A DNA stretch of 64,000 bases, taken from positions 701,743 to 765,742 of the forward strand of contig NC_012806.1 in assembly GCF_000026765.1 (NCBI RefSeq), written 5' to 3'. Below the pieces are notes generated by a model. That model did not search any database, was not told the origin of the DNA, and saw only the letters and a list, made by a program, of their open reading frames with translations. Made by a program: the position numbers and the translations under genes. Positions 1 through 11,000 of this stretch are shown piece by piece. The stretch is from Mesomycoplasma conjunctivae. Lineage in GTDB: Bacteria > Bacillota_I > Bacilli_A > Mycoplasmatales > Metamycoplasmataceae. Numbering within the stretch: position 1 is the stretch's first letter; each line of letters opens with the position of its first letter.

Positions 1-2
1 TC

Positions 3-314
3 TTTAGTGGCGATCAGGTTTTTAAAAAAGTTAAAGTTACTTCAGGTGGTGAAAAAGTTCGGCTTATGTTTTCAAAGCTAATGTTAGGTGAGTCCAATTT
101 TTTAATCTTTGATCAACCTCTTAATCACCTTGATTCTGAATCAATTGATTCCTTTATTGAAGGTCTAAAAGACTTTGAATCTGGAGCTATTTTTACTACC
201 TACAACCGTGCACTTATTAAAGAAGTAGCAACTGCAATTTTAGATATTCGTGCCACAGGATCCTTCTTTTTCCGTGGTAATTTAGAAGAATATGAGAAAA
301 AAATGGGATTCTAA
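3..314 (+). CDS. ABC-F family ATPase, C-terminal fragment
   Basis: Only the last ~103 residues are in the window, so the gene starts upstream. The ABC signature SGGEKVRL is followed by Walker B as FLIFDQPLNHLD. That is the second nucleotide-binding domain of a soluble ABC-F protein, a class that acts on ribosomes (translation factors or antibiotic protection) and has no membrane domain. The residue after the Walker B aspartate is Gln (bases 114-116), where the family normally has the catalytic Glu. It ends in TAA three bases before mnmE, so the two are probably co-transcribed. The ABC-F class is clear; the subfamily cannot be decided from this fragment. Confidence 0.8.
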   Translation, partial: FSGDQVFKKVKVTSGGEKVRLMFSKLMLGESNFLIFDQPLNHLDSESIDSFIEGLKDFESGAIFTTYNRALIKEVATAILDIRATGSFFFRGNLEEYEKKMGF

Positions 315-317
315 TCA

Positions 318-1640
318 ATGTTAAATGATACTATAGTTGCCATTGCCTCTGGACAGGTTAACCAAGCAATTTCAATCATTCGCATCAGTGGTGATAATGC
401 TTTTCAAATTATGGAGCAAATCTTTAGTGGTAAAATTGGCAAATCGCAACAAATTACTTATGGTTGAATTCATGACAAAGGACAAAAAATTGACGAAGTT
501 TTAGTACTTTGATTCGAAGGTAGCAAAAATTTTGTTGGTCAACCAACTGTCGAAATCAATGCTCATGGTGGTGTTTTAAACACCAATATCATTTTAGAGC
601 TAATTTTGTCTACCAAATTAGCTCGGCTTGCAAACCCAGGCGAATTTTCAATGCGCTCATTTTTAAATGGAAAAATGGATTTAGTAAAAGCACAAGCCAT
701 CAATGATTTAATCCATGCACAAACTCGAAGTCAACATAGTTTGGCTCTTAAACAATTTGAAGGCCACACCAGCAAATATATCTCAGAATTAATTGTTGAT
801 TTAGAAGCTATTATAGGTATTATCGAGGTCAACATTGACTATCCTGAATATGACGATGTTGAAGAAATGACCAGTCAAATTTTACTACCAACAATTGACA
901 AATTAGAACAAAAATTTGCTAATTTGCTCGAGCGAGCTAATCGTAGTAGACTAATTTTTGAAGGTATCAAAGTTACCATCGTTGGTGTTCCTAATAGTGG
1001 AAAGTCTTCACTTTTAAACGCTTTATTAAAAGAAAATAAAGCAATTGTTAGTGAAATTGCCGGTACAACCCGTGATGTTGTTGAAGGTAATTTTCAAATT
1101 GATAATATTTTATTTAAAGTAAGTGATACAGCTGGAATTCGCAAAGCAAAAGACCAAATTGAACAAATTGGTATTCAAAAAGCCTTTGAACAAATTAGCA
1201 AAAATGATCTAATAATTCATGTTATTGATTCGCAAAAAGGATTTGACAAAACAGATCAAGAAATTGCAAGCACTATTACTAATCAAGTATATATTCAAGT
1301 GTATAATAAAGCAGATTTAATTGAAGCTAAGCAAAAAAATCAGATTTATATTAGTGCTAAAAACGATGAAATTGAAACTTTAATCTCTGAAATTAAGAAA
1401 AAATATCACTTCCTACAAATTGATGACGATTTTGTAAGCAACACAAGACAAATTAGTCAAATTAGAATGGCGCTTATCTCACTAAAAGAAGCAAAAATTG
1501 CACTTCTTAATAATTTAGGTCCGGATGTAGCAATTGTTGATATCAGACAAGCTTGAAAAGATTTAAAATCTATTTTGGGTCAAGCAGATGATGAAGATTT
1601 ACTTGATTCAATTTTTTCAAATTTTTGTCTTGGAAAATAA
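318..1640 (+). CDS. mnmE: tRNA modification GTPase MnmE
   Basis: 440 aa. MnmE works with MnmG to modify U34 of certain tRNAs (cmnm5U). The N-terminal folate-binding-type domain begins MLNDTIVAIASG. The central GTPase domain has a P-loop GVPNSGKSS near residue 221 and a G3 motif DTAG. The C-terminus ends FCLGK, matching the invariant C-x-G-K motif whose Cys is required in the family. In-frame TGA codons encode Trp. The ATG lies three bases after the stop of the upstream ABC-F gene and is the only start that keeps the conserved N-terminus. Length is close to the usual 450 aa. Confidence 0.96.
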
Positions 1641-1670
1641 AAAAAGTGTTTAAAAATGAACACTTTTTTT
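1641..1670. terminator. Intrinsic terminator between mnmE and the defence operon
   Basis: The inverted repeat AAAAAGTGTT / AACACTTTTT is followed by a T run. It is flanked by A and T runs, so it could end both mnmE (plus) and the convergent DUF262/DUF1524 gene (minus). Confidence 0.75.
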
Positions 1671-1683
1671 ATTTTTATAAATA

Positions 1684-4527
1684 TTAATTATCTCAATGAT
1701 ATGCAAAAAAGATTGAAAGATATGCACTTAGGATTTGTGTAGATCTTGTGTCTATAATTTGCTTTATTTCCTCAAGGGGTGCTGTTTTTAAATTAGGTTG
1801 ACTTAATAATTCTAGATATTTATTTTGTATAATCAATTGTTGTCCATTGAGATCTAAAATTTTCATTGGTTGCTTGGAACTAATCCCTTTGACTGTGTAA
1901 TTATAATTAGTAATTTCTAAAGCATCTTGTTTATTTATATTATTACCTTTTGATGAGTTATCTTTTTTAGATAAAAGTCTTCCATTTCCTATTTTATTGA
2001 CATAAATATTATATTCTTCTTCTGATTTAAATTTAACTTTTAATTCAGCTGGTTGCTTTTGTGGTAGTATGTGATCAAAAGTCATTTTAATATATGAATT
2101 ATTATCTTGTTCACGCCCATCATAATAAAGTGGGTTGTTATTTTTAGTTATTTGAATAACTCTTTGAATAATAAATCTTTTAGCATCATCATTGCTCTGT
2201 TTTTTGCTACTTGTATGAATAAATTTTTCTTCAAGATTTTGATGGATTCTTGAAATTAAGTTCTTTTCGTATTCAAAATCATCATAAATTTTTTCAACAT
2301 TAACATTTATAGATGCTAAAAGTTGTTTGTAAATAAAATCTCTTGTTGTTTTTTGTTCGAAATTATTGCTATCATAACCAATAATATCTCCACAAATTCT
2401 TTGTATAGAGTTAGTCAATGATTGACCCTCAAAATTAACGTCTCATATTAGTGTAAATCTTTCTATAATAGCAAGAAACTTACTAAACTCTATGTAATTT
2501 TTACTTTGATTGCTAAATAAATCAAGTTTTTGAATAATTAAAGTAATTAGTGAAGTAAAAACACTTTTTCTACCGTTATTTGAAAGATTTTTAATTTGTA
2601 TGCTGATAAATTCATTGTTAAATAATTTGTCTAAATTTTGTTGTTTGTATTTATATTGATTATTATCATTTAGTCAACTTAACATTTCTCTTATATTAAA
2701 TTTACTTTCATCATATTTAGCTTTACCACTTACATAGTCAAAAATTAAAAGATCATGTAGTAATTCGTGTAAAACATCACTTTTAATTTGTAAATTTTTT
2801 TCATAGTAATCAAACAAGTATTGTAGTTTTAAAATAGTTGCTGTTGTTTTGTTGTTATAATTTTTATTAATTTCATCTATTTCGCTAAACATACCATATT
2901 TTATAAGGGTTGAATCAACAAAAGTTATAATATTTTTTATATTTTCATCTTGGTCTTGACGAGCATTTTTTCGAAAATACAAATTAAAAGTTTCATTATA
3001 TTTGTTAATTATTTCATCTTTTTTCTCCTTTTCACCATTATATTTTTGATATATGTAATTTCTAAATAAATCTAGAACTCCTAAAGGTTTACCATATTGA
3101 TTTAAATTTTGAAAAATTCGAGTAGTCTGTTCATCTTCTTGATTTGTTAAGTAAGCAAAAATAAAAAAAACTTTATTATAAAAATATAAAATAAACTCTT
3201 GAAGTTGATCAAAGTTGTTTTTAAATTTATTATCTATAATATCACATATAAAGTTATAATTATCTTTAAAGCGAATATTTTTAATTGAAGATTTGTCACC
3301 TTCTCAAATGCTAGATAAATCATTGTAATTATCATCACTTTTCTTGAAATTTTCGATAATTTTTTTTATTTTGTTATAAGATACATATCTTTCAATATTA
3401 ATGTTTTCAACTTTGTTTCCAAAATGTTGTGAGTATCTAATCAAAGCTATTGTAATTATAATAAGAGAAGTTATTCTTTGCTGCCCATCTAAAATAGCAT
3501 ATGAATGGTTTATTCATGTAAAAATAATGGTATTTAAATAACTAAATGAACAATTACCTTCTTTATTTTTTTCAAAGTCTTCAAAAATAGATTCAAACAT
3601 AGAACCAATAATAGTGGTATCTCAGACATAAGTTCTTTGAAAAATTGGCAAAGCATAATTACTAGCAGCATCTAAATTAAAAAAAGTATAAATTGATAAG
3701 GGTTTTATGTTAGGTTGATTTTTATCATCACCTATGAATCCTTTAATTTTTATATCTATACTTAAGTTTTGTTTTTGTTGTTTTATTTTGTTGTAACTTC
3801 AAACATTGCTAAGATTAATGCCAAGATTTTTTTTGAATAATTGGTTAAACTCTTTTATTATTTTATATGTTTTTTCTTTATATTTTTCGCTGAAAAAAAA
3901 TTCTTCAACTACTTTTTTAAAAAATCTTTTAGATTCTTGTGTTTGGTTATCAAGGTCAAAACGATCCAATAAATATTTACTTTCCCTGCCATCATTTTCT
4001 TTATCTGCAATTCAAAATTCAATCAAAATATTCCATCAAAATTTGCCTTCTTGTTTAGTGTGTTCTGTATCTATATTTTCTTCTTTGTATTTAACCAATG
4101 TGTTTAAAATATATTTTTTTAAACAATATAACAATTTTACATTTACATATTCTCTAATCTGATCAATAAGTTCTAAATCTGTTTTACCAAGAAATTCAAC
4201 AAATTTAGAATTAAATTTAAAAGAATTATAGGTTTCTTTTTTTATTAACTCAAAAGATAGCAATGTATCTAAAAATTGTCTTACAGCAGAATAAGATTTT
4301 CCAGTTATCATTTGATCTTGTAAATAAGTTACATTAAACTGATTAGAAAGATTAGGATATGTTTGTTTTACTTCTAAAACATCATCACTATTAATATTAG
4401 AAATATTGTGTTCAACAAATAAACTAAATTTTTGTATATAAGAATAAATATTTGTGCCAACTATTCATGGTTTATCCATATCAAGCTCTTTTAAAATATC
4501 TCTAAATTTTATTATATCTATTTTCAT
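1684..4527 (-). CDS. DUF262/DUF1524 (GmrSD-like) restriction protein
   Basis: 947 aa, read through several TGA(Trp) codons with no TAA or TAG in frame. The DGQQR motif at residues 347-351 is the hallmark of the DUF262 (ParB/Srx-like NTPase) domain. FDHILPQ at about 817-823, followed by a GNGRLLSKKDN-type segment, matches the HNH-like DUF1524 nuclease domain. This order is that of single-chain GmrSD-type (type IV) restriction enzymes and SspE-like proteins. About 290 residues precede the expected DUF262 start and are not recognised. It is the third gene of a minus-strand operon, 22 bp after a GIY-YIG gene that follows a C5 methyltransferase. The target, modified or foreign DNA, cannot be read from the sequence. 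Confidence 0.85.
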
Positions 4528-4549
4528 CTCAATTTCCACTTTCTTTATT

Positions 4550-5785
4550 TTAGTTTTTATTTAAAGAGTTAATATTTTTATTATTTTTAAAAACATATTT
4601 TTGAAGCTTTTTTCTTTGTTTTTGTATTTTTTCAAAATATTTTTTCTTAGTTTTTATTAAAATGTCATGTTTTTCAAAAAATCATGTTAAATAATAAGAG
4701 TAGAATGTATTAAATTGTTGTTTAAAGATATCATATAAATTATGCAACTCTTCTATTTTGTCTTTTAATTTATCTAGATCTTCAATATTTTGCATTTTCC
4801 TATTAATAAAATCTATGCATTTATTAATTTCATTTTCTTGATTTTCATACATGCTGATTTGTGTCCATAAAGTGTAGTAAGAAAAACCATAGTTGAACCA
4901 ATCATAACTAAATTCATCAAAAAAGGCAATACCTTCTTTAAATATACGTATTAAAATATTTATTATTTTTTCAATATCTGCATCATTGTAATCATTATTA
5001 TATTCTCATTTTCAAACAAATGTTTTCATAGCTACCATAAAATTTGTTTCATTGAAACCAAGTACATCCGATTTTTTATCATTAATTCATTCTGCTTCTT
5101 TTTGATACAATCTATCTTTTGGTACTTCTTCTAAAATTTGAATACATAAATCATCCAAATTTAGATTATATATATTTATATTGTAGTAGAGTTTTGAATA
5201 AAGATCAACTCCAGAACCCCTGTAAAGGAAAGTATTTTTTTGATCTTTATTATCTAAACTCATAACTTGTTTTAGCTTTCACTTATGTTGATAAAATCTG
5301 CTTCTAATATTTACTGATTGACCAATATAAAAAGGAATCAATTCATTTTCAAAGTTTGGGTGTTTTAAGTAAAGTACATAAATTCCTGAAGTATGATTTG
5401 GAATTGTTTTTGTTTCTTTTGCTAAAATTTCTTCAAATCATTTTAATATATTTGGAATTTTAGCTTGAAAAATTTCTGTATTTTTTTTGTCTTTTTCTAG
5501 GGCCTGAGCAAAATCTTGTTGTTTTAAATGTACGTCTTGTAAAAGTTTATTAATTGAATATTCATCTAAGAGTCTTGACTCTTTTCCCTCATTTTGCTTG
5601 TCTAACAGTTCATCGTCACTTTTATCCTCTATAGCATTTTTATGATCTAATAATTCATCTTTATTATTTTCTTGCTTAAACTTTTTAGCAATATTATTTT
5701 TTTTAGTATGTTGTATTCATATTTGCAACAAAAAAATTGCCAACGACAAAATCACTATAAATATTACAAGAACAATTAAAGACAT
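4550..5785 (-). CDS. Membrane-anchored GIY-YIG nuclease-like protein
   Basis: 411 aa. Residues 1-23 (MSLIVLVIFIVILSLAIFLL) form one hydrophobic segment followed by a basic stretch, so it should be anchored with the rest in the cytoplasm, or outside if secreted. A GIY-YIG domain follows at ~130-235: GIY at 134-136, YIG at 153-155, NIRSRFYQH with the conserved Arg, then QKEAEWI (catalytic Glu) and GFN (conserved Asn). The active-site set is therefore complete. The C-terminal ~180 residues are Lys- and aromatic-rich and unrecognised. Its start overlaps the methyltransferase stop by 10 bp, which suggests translational coupling. It is probably the nuclease partner of the methylase. The membrane anchor is unusual for a restriction enzyme. 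Confidence 0.8.
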
Positions 5786-7035
5786 GGAATATCCTTTTTA
5801 ATTGCTTTAGTTTTTTTAACTATTGTATTGCCTGTTTCCAAATTAATAATTGTTTGAAACAAATGTTCAATTACTTGAACAACAATTGAATTTCCTGCTT
5901 GACGATAAAGAGATTCTCTATTAATAATCTTATTTTCAATAAAATAATTCATTTTATCAAAATCTTGATTTCTAAAACCCATTAGCAAAAAAGATTCTCT
6001 TGGTGTTATAAAGCGATAATTCAGTTTATTTTTTAATGAATTTTCACTTTTAATTACCCCTGTACTAGGAATACGATCTTGTTTTGTTGTCACTGTATTG
6101 ATAATAAAATTGTTTGAATTATGAATATGCTTAGATTTTTCAATGATTCTAATTCTTGAAGGAGTTTTGTTGATCAAAGCTTCTTGATTTTCTTTATTAT
6201 CTTTGCTAAAGTCAAAAATGTGTTCAAAAACCTTCTTTCTTTGAATTAAATCAAGTTTTTTCTCACTAGCTAAATCATCTAAATATCTTTGAAACTCTTT
6301 ATTATTTGTAAAAGGTAATTTCTTAGGTTTATAAAAAGAGAGTGCAAAGACACGCTCACGTTTTTGGATAGAACCACAATTGATGCCGTTTAAAACAGCT
6401 GTAAAAGTTTGATAACCTAATTCTTCAAGATTTTTTAGCCATATTTTGTATTGTGGTAAAAATTTCTTAGATATTAAATTTTTGACATTTTCCATTAATA
6501 AATATTTAGGTTTTGTCTTTAATTGTGCTAGTAATTTATAGATATTCCAAACTAATGAGCTAGTAGAATTTTGGTCTAAAATTCCTTTTGCTCTTCCCAT
6601 ATTTGCAACTGATAAACCTTGACAAGGAAAAGAGTAAGTAATAAGATCTGGTTTTAAATTAGCTACTTTGTTAACATCTAAATTTATAATGTCACCTAAG
6701 TTGTTAGCACTAATGATTGCAGAGGCCAAAACTTGTTTAAAAAACAAGTCTTTTCGTATAATTTGTGAAGGTTTTTTACTATCTAAGGAAATAACAAATT
6801 GTTCTAAAAAACTATTAACCTGATCATGGTTAGTCAAGTTATGTTTTGCAATAATTTTTTTATAATTTTTAAATAAATTATGATGAATTGCACTATATGC
6901 AATGATGGCTCGTGCGTCTCACTCGACAGTGCCGACAACTTTGAATTTCACGGAATTATTTTTATTTAAATTAGAAATCGCTTTATGTTGTGCACCAATT
7001 CCTGAAAAGGTTTCTAATACTCTAATTTTAGTCAT
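5776..7035 (-). CDS. DNA (cytosine-5) methyltransferase
   Basis: 419 aa. It transfers a methyl group from SAM to C5 of cytosine in a specific site. Motif I FSGIGA is at ~10, motif IV PCQGLS has the catalytic Cys at ~138, then motif VI MENV, motif VIII QKRERVF, and motif X GNSIVVQV near the C-terminus. One TGA codon (in VEWDARA) encodes Trp. An AAAAGG ribosome binding site lies 7 bp before the ATG. The stop overlaps the GIY-YIG gene, making a three-gene operon. The recognition site cannot be inferred. Expression may vary through the TA tract upstream. Confidence 0.95.
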
Positions 7036-7073
7036 TAGATACCTTTTCTAGCCGATCAAATCTTATGCTATCT

Positions 7074-7107
7074 ATCTTATATATATATATATATATATAT
7101 ATCAAGG
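7074..7107 (-). promoter_or_regulatory. Putative phase-variable promoter with TA-repeat spacer
   Basis: On the minus strand a -35-like TTGATA (7102-7107) runs straight into a TA tract, which then merges into a -10-like TATAAGAT. The spacer is about 20 bp here, longer than the 17-18 bp optimum. Each unit gained or lost changes it by 2 bp. TA-repeat spacers that switch promoters are known from Haemophilus hif fimbrial genes. The switching role here is inferred. Confidence 0.55.
7078..7104. repeat. TA dinucleotide tract (27 bp)
   Basis: Uninterrupted TA repeat, 43-69 bp upstream of the first C5 methyltransferase. Long pure dinucleotide tracts slip during replication. Confidence 0.97.
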
Positions 7108-7190
7108 GTGTTTAATAAATTAAGTGCCATAATTTTCTAAATTATAATCTGAAATATACAGTTTTTAACTTTTTTTACATAATAAAAATT

Positions 7191-7220
7191 AAAAAAAGTG
7201 TATAAATTTATAGGTTTTTT
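7191..7220. repeat. TATAAATTTATA palindromic element, copy 1
   Basis: The core TATAAATTTATA (7201-7212) is flanked by AAAAAAAGTG on the left and GGTTTTTT on the right, so the whole element can fold as an A-run/T-run hairpin. It shares the extended sequence with copies near 27.77, 40.36, 45.53, 49.45 and 57.77 kb. Confidence 0.75.
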
Positions 7221-7384
7221 GTAATTCGATTTAACTTTAAATATAAATTTGAAATAGTGATGAATTAAGTAAAATTTTTATCAAAAATAAAATCTCGGTT
7301 TGAATATAGTTAGTCCTTGAGAAAAAGATAACAAATTTGCTTATTAATAATTGAATTATGTGCTAAAATTTTATTGTTTTATAT

Positions 7385-7459
7385 GGCACCATAGCCAAAT
7401 GGTAAGGCATGGGTCTGCAACACCCTGATGTACCGGTTCGAGTCCGGTTGGTGCCTCCA
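7385..7459 (+). tRNA. tRNA-Cys (GCA)
   Basis: 75 nt including the encoded CCA. The acceptor stem GGCACC/GGTGCC, anticodon loop with GCA and T-loop GGTTCGAGTCC are all visible. Eleven bases separate it from tRNA-Arg, so both probably come from one transcript. Confidence 0.95.
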
Positions 7460-7470
7460 TTAAAACGAAT

Positions 7471-7547
7471 GCGCCCGTAGCTCAATTGGACAGAGTGTTT
7501 GGTTACGGCCCAAAAGGTTGAGGGTTCGACTCCTTCCGGGCGCGCCA
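7471..7547 (+). tRNA. tRNA-Arg (ACG)
   Basis: 77 nt including the encoded CCA. The acceptor GCGCCCG pairs with CGGGCGC. The anticodon stem TTTGG/CCAAA encloses loop TTACGGC, giving anticodon ACG. The T-arm GGGTTCGACTCC is standard. Confidence 0.95.
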
Positions 7548-7640
7548 TATACATTTTTTATAATGTACCATTTTTCAGGTTTTACCTGATTTTTTTTTAA
7601 AATAATTAAAAATAATATGTAAAAAAAATGAGTAGCAAAA

Positions 7641-8369
7641 ATGAAAAAAGAAGAAAAATACATTGAATATCTAATAAGTTGAATTAAAAAACAAGTAGAA
7701 AAAGCTAATAAAAAAGGTGTAATTTTTGGTCTTTCAGGTGGAATTGATTCTGCCTTAGTTGGTGTGTTAGGCCAAAAAGCTTTTCCTTATAATCATCTAG
7801 GTGTGATTATGCCAATTAGAGATATGGAAGCTGACAAGCAAGATATTGAAAAATTAGCTAATAAATTTAATATTAAAACTATCGTAGTTGATCTATTACC
7901 GACATTTACCTCAATTAAAAATACTTTAAATTTAAACAGTAGATTATCTATTGCTAATATACAACCAAGACTAAGAATGACAACCTTGTATGCTCTTGCT
8001 CAAGAATACAACTATTTGGTATTGGGAACTGATAATTTAGTAGAAATGTACATAGGTTATTTTACAAAATATGGCGACGGTGGAGTTGACTTGCTACCGA
8101 TAGTAAATTTAACAAAAACCCAAGTTTACAAAGTTGCCAAACATATAGGGGTAGTTGATGAAATTTTGACAAAAGCACCCTCAGCTGGTCTTTGAGAAAA
8201 TCAAAAGGATGAAGATGAAATGGGCTTTAGCTACAAAGATTTTGATATTTTTTTAAAAAATCCAGAAAAGTTGTCTGCTAAAAAACGTCAAAGAATTGAA
8301 TACCTACACAAAATAAGTGAACATAAAAGAAGTAGAATACCACAACCAAAATTAAAGATGGAGGACTAA
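7641..8369 (+). CDS. nadE: NAD+ synthetase, ammonia-dependent type
   Basis: 242 aa. It amidates nicotinic acid adenine dinucleotide to NAD+, the last step of NAD synthesis. The ATP-pyrophosphatase P-loop GLSGGIDSA is near residue 31, followed by family motifs such as YALAQEYNYLVLGTDN and KAPSAGLW. There is no glutaminase domain, as usual for the short bacterial form. TGA codons encode Trp. yebC starts one base after the stop, so the two form an operon. Confidence 0.95.
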
Positions 8370-8370
8370 A

Positions 8371-9096
8371 ATGGCTGGACATTCAAAGTGAGCAAATATT
8401 AAACACAGAAAAGGTGCCCAAGACGCACTTCGAGCAAAAATATTTAATAAATTTTCCAAAGAAATTATGGTTGCTGCTGCAAAAGGTGGACCTGATTTAA
8501 ATTCCAACTCAGCATTGAGAATGATTGTTGCAAAAGCGAAAGCGAAATCAATGCCTAAATCTAATATTGAAAAAGCAATTGCAAAAGCTACTGGAAGTAC
8601 AAGTGATGCTGCCAATTTTAAAGAAATTATTTATTCTGGTAATCTAGCCCACGGAGTAAGTGTAATTGTAACAATCTTGACTGATAATAGCAATCGTGCA
8701 GTTTCTAGTTTGCAAGCTTTATTTCGTCGTGCTAATGGACAAATTGGTAAACAAAATGCAATACCCTATATTTTTGAACAAAAAGGTTATATTGAAGTTA
8801 GCAAAGAAAATATAAACGAAGATGAATTAATGTTGTTTGTTTTAGACAATGGTGCAACTGATTTCATCACTGACGAAGAAACCTATATTATCTACTGTGA
8901 GCCAAAAAACTTCGTTGATTTAAAAACAGCTATTGAACAACAATTCAACCCTGATTTTAAAAGTGTTGAGGTAAGCTATTTTGCCCAAGATGAAGTTGAA
9001 TTAAGTCCAGAACAAACAGAAAAAATCCTTGATCAAATTGATGGTTTTTTGGAAGATGATGACATTCAAAATGTTTATCACAATTTAAAATTATAA
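8371..9096 (+). CDS. YebC/PmpR family protein
   Basis: 241 aa. The start [19 protein letters not shown] is the conserved opening of the YebC/TACO1 family, with [10 protein letters not shown] just after it. Members have been reported both as DNA-binding regulators and as translation factors that relieve ribosome stalling; the sequence cannot separate these. The ATG begins one base after the nadE stop, with a GGAGG ribosome binding site inside the end of nadE. Length is normal. Confidence 0.93.
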
Positions 9097-9099
9097 CTT

Positions 9100-9140
9100 T
9101 ATCCCTTTATTGTCTTTGTAATGACAATAAAGGGATTTTT
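9100..9140 (+). terminator. Intrinsic terminator of nadE-yebC
   Basis: A 13-bp perfect stem (TCCCTTTATTGTC at 9102-9114 with its complement at 9123-9135) is followed by TTTTT. Confidence 0.92.
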
Positions 9141-9190
9141 ATTTACAATCTTATTTATATAATTTTGCATATTTAAAGGAATAAGTGAAC

Positions 9191-10861
9191 ATGAAGAAGA
9201 AAAAAGTTATTTTAGCAACAAGTCAAAATCCTAATTGACCTTTATTTGTTGCTCTAAATAAAGAAGGTAAAAATGAAGAAGGATTGATTGTTTACTACAA
9301 CAAAACTTTTCAAAATGATGTTGATTTTTTACCTGTAGAAATTGATTTTTTAGAACAAAAAAATGTTAATAATCAATTAGAAATTAGTCTTTATTTGCAA
9401 ACATTGTTTACAAATAAAGAAAAAACTCCACAAATTGTCTTATCAGACTATAGCAGTGCACTAGTAGTAAAAGAGTTTGGCAAAAACTTAAACTTCGATA
9501 AAACTAATTTAAGCTCAACTATTTTTGAAACAAATGTACAAAAAAAATTGAATCCACATGAGCAAAATTTTTCAATGTTGAATTTACCTTTTAATGCAAA
9601 CGACATTGATTCATTACGTTTTAATCTAAATACTTTTGAAAAAATAATAGAGATAATTAAACAAGGTGGTGGCCATGTTGATTCTAACTTTGATGTAAAT
9701 TTAATGATACAAATCAGAAAAAATAAAGGAAATAAATTACCAAAAAATAGTTTATTGAGAGTGTTAAAACCAAAAAATTCTAATGTTTTTCAAGATCTTA
9801 TTGTTTCCAATCAAACTTTTGAAAATATTTTTGAATCACTTGAGTTTGCAAACAAGTTTGTCCAAGGTATAACTTTTGATAGAGCAAAAATTTCTGATTT
9901 AGACGATTTTAGTGATGATTTTAACCTTTTTGTTATTGATTATAGTGATCAGATATTTTTAAAAGCTTTCATTTCTAGTAACTTTGTTACAACAGAAAAA
10001 CTCACCAATGATAAAATATTTCAACAATTATCTAACAATCAAAAATTGATAGACAAATTCACAAGCCAAATCAAGCTATTTACAAAAAATAATCAAATTG
10101 AATTGCAAATTGGAGAAAAGAAAAAAATTGTAAATGCTGTTAAATTCAAAGATTGAAGAAAATCTGAATGAGGCGGCTATGACATCTTACATCAAAAAGC
10201 AGCTTTTGGTTATGTTACAGGTGTGGGAATTAGATGTTCTGTTGATTCATTAGTAACTAGAAACAAGTTTGCAAATAATGGTCATGATTTTGCAAAAATT
10301 CAAACTTTTGCAACATACAGCAATATTTTTACAAAACCCCAAGTAGTTAAAGCTAGTCAAAATTCCTTAAGTAGTGTTTATTGATTGGGCGGTTCTTCTT
10401 TAATTGCAATTAAAAGTGATGATGCTCAAATTGATAAAGCAACTATCAAATTTTTAGAGTGGATTTACACAGGAAATATTCTTACTGGTGGTAAAAAAAT
10501 CCCTACTTGAGAATATATAGTATTAAAAAGTGGTTATTTTTTACCTCTTGCTTCATTAACTAACAAACACACACTGAAATTACTAGAGAAAAAGTATCAA
10601 AATATTTACACAAAAGTGTATAAAAATGAACAAAAATATGGACCAAGCACAAATTTTGAAACTAGAGACTCCGCAGTTATTCCTTGAGATGATTATTTAA
10701 CTTTATTTAATTTAAATTCAGCAATTTTATCCCTTCAATCATTATTAAATACTATTAATAATTCAAAAACCACTTATTTATTTAATGACAGCAGTAATCA
10801 AAAAGTAGCAAAGGCTAGAAAACTAATTTTTGAATATATACTTAAAAATAATGTTGGTTAA
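9191..10861 (+). CDS. Solute-binding-like protein of the P68-type lipoprotein family, no signal peptide
   Basis: 556 aa, intact through several TGA(Trp) codons. It is a clear paralogue of the next gene: TSQNPNWPL and EGLIVYYNKTF align with TSQGPQWPL and KGLIAYYNRIF there. Segments such as YWLGGSSLIAIKS and FLEWIYTG resemble C-terminal halves of extracellular sugar-binding proteins. Unlike its neighbour it starts MKKKKVILATSQN, with no hydrophobic leader or lipobox Cys. The ribosome binding site AAAGGA is well placed for this ATG, and TAA closes the frame just upstream. It is either cytosolic or a decaying copy that has lost its export signal. Confidence 0.7.
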
Positions 10862-11000
10862 CAACAATGATTTTACATACTAAATGGTGATATACTTGTC
10901 AAAATAAAACTTTATTAGACAATACAGTAATGCTTGGATAATTATTTTGTTATAATTTTATTTGCTTACTACTTATTTTAATAAAACATAGGAGAATACT

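Larger units (their letters stand above)
7036..7384. other. Gene-free stretch between the defence operon and tRNA-Cys
   Basis: 349 bp with no credible gene. It holds the TA tract promoter, one copy of the TATAAATTTATA palindrome family and very AT-rich filler. The promoter for the plus-strand tRNAs should lie in the last ~60 bp. Confidence 0.7.

Noticed and set aside
1684-4527. HNH motif of the DUF262 protein considered part of a group I/II intron or homing element
   Set aside because: The FDHILPQ motif occurs with DGQQR in one chain, the known DUF262/DUF1524 order, and no intron structure is visible.
7363-7663. Two minus-strand open frames over the tRNA pair (one with ARPEGVEPSTFW-like sequence)
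   Set aside because: This is the well-known false translation of the complement of tRNA genes; the tRNAs are certain.
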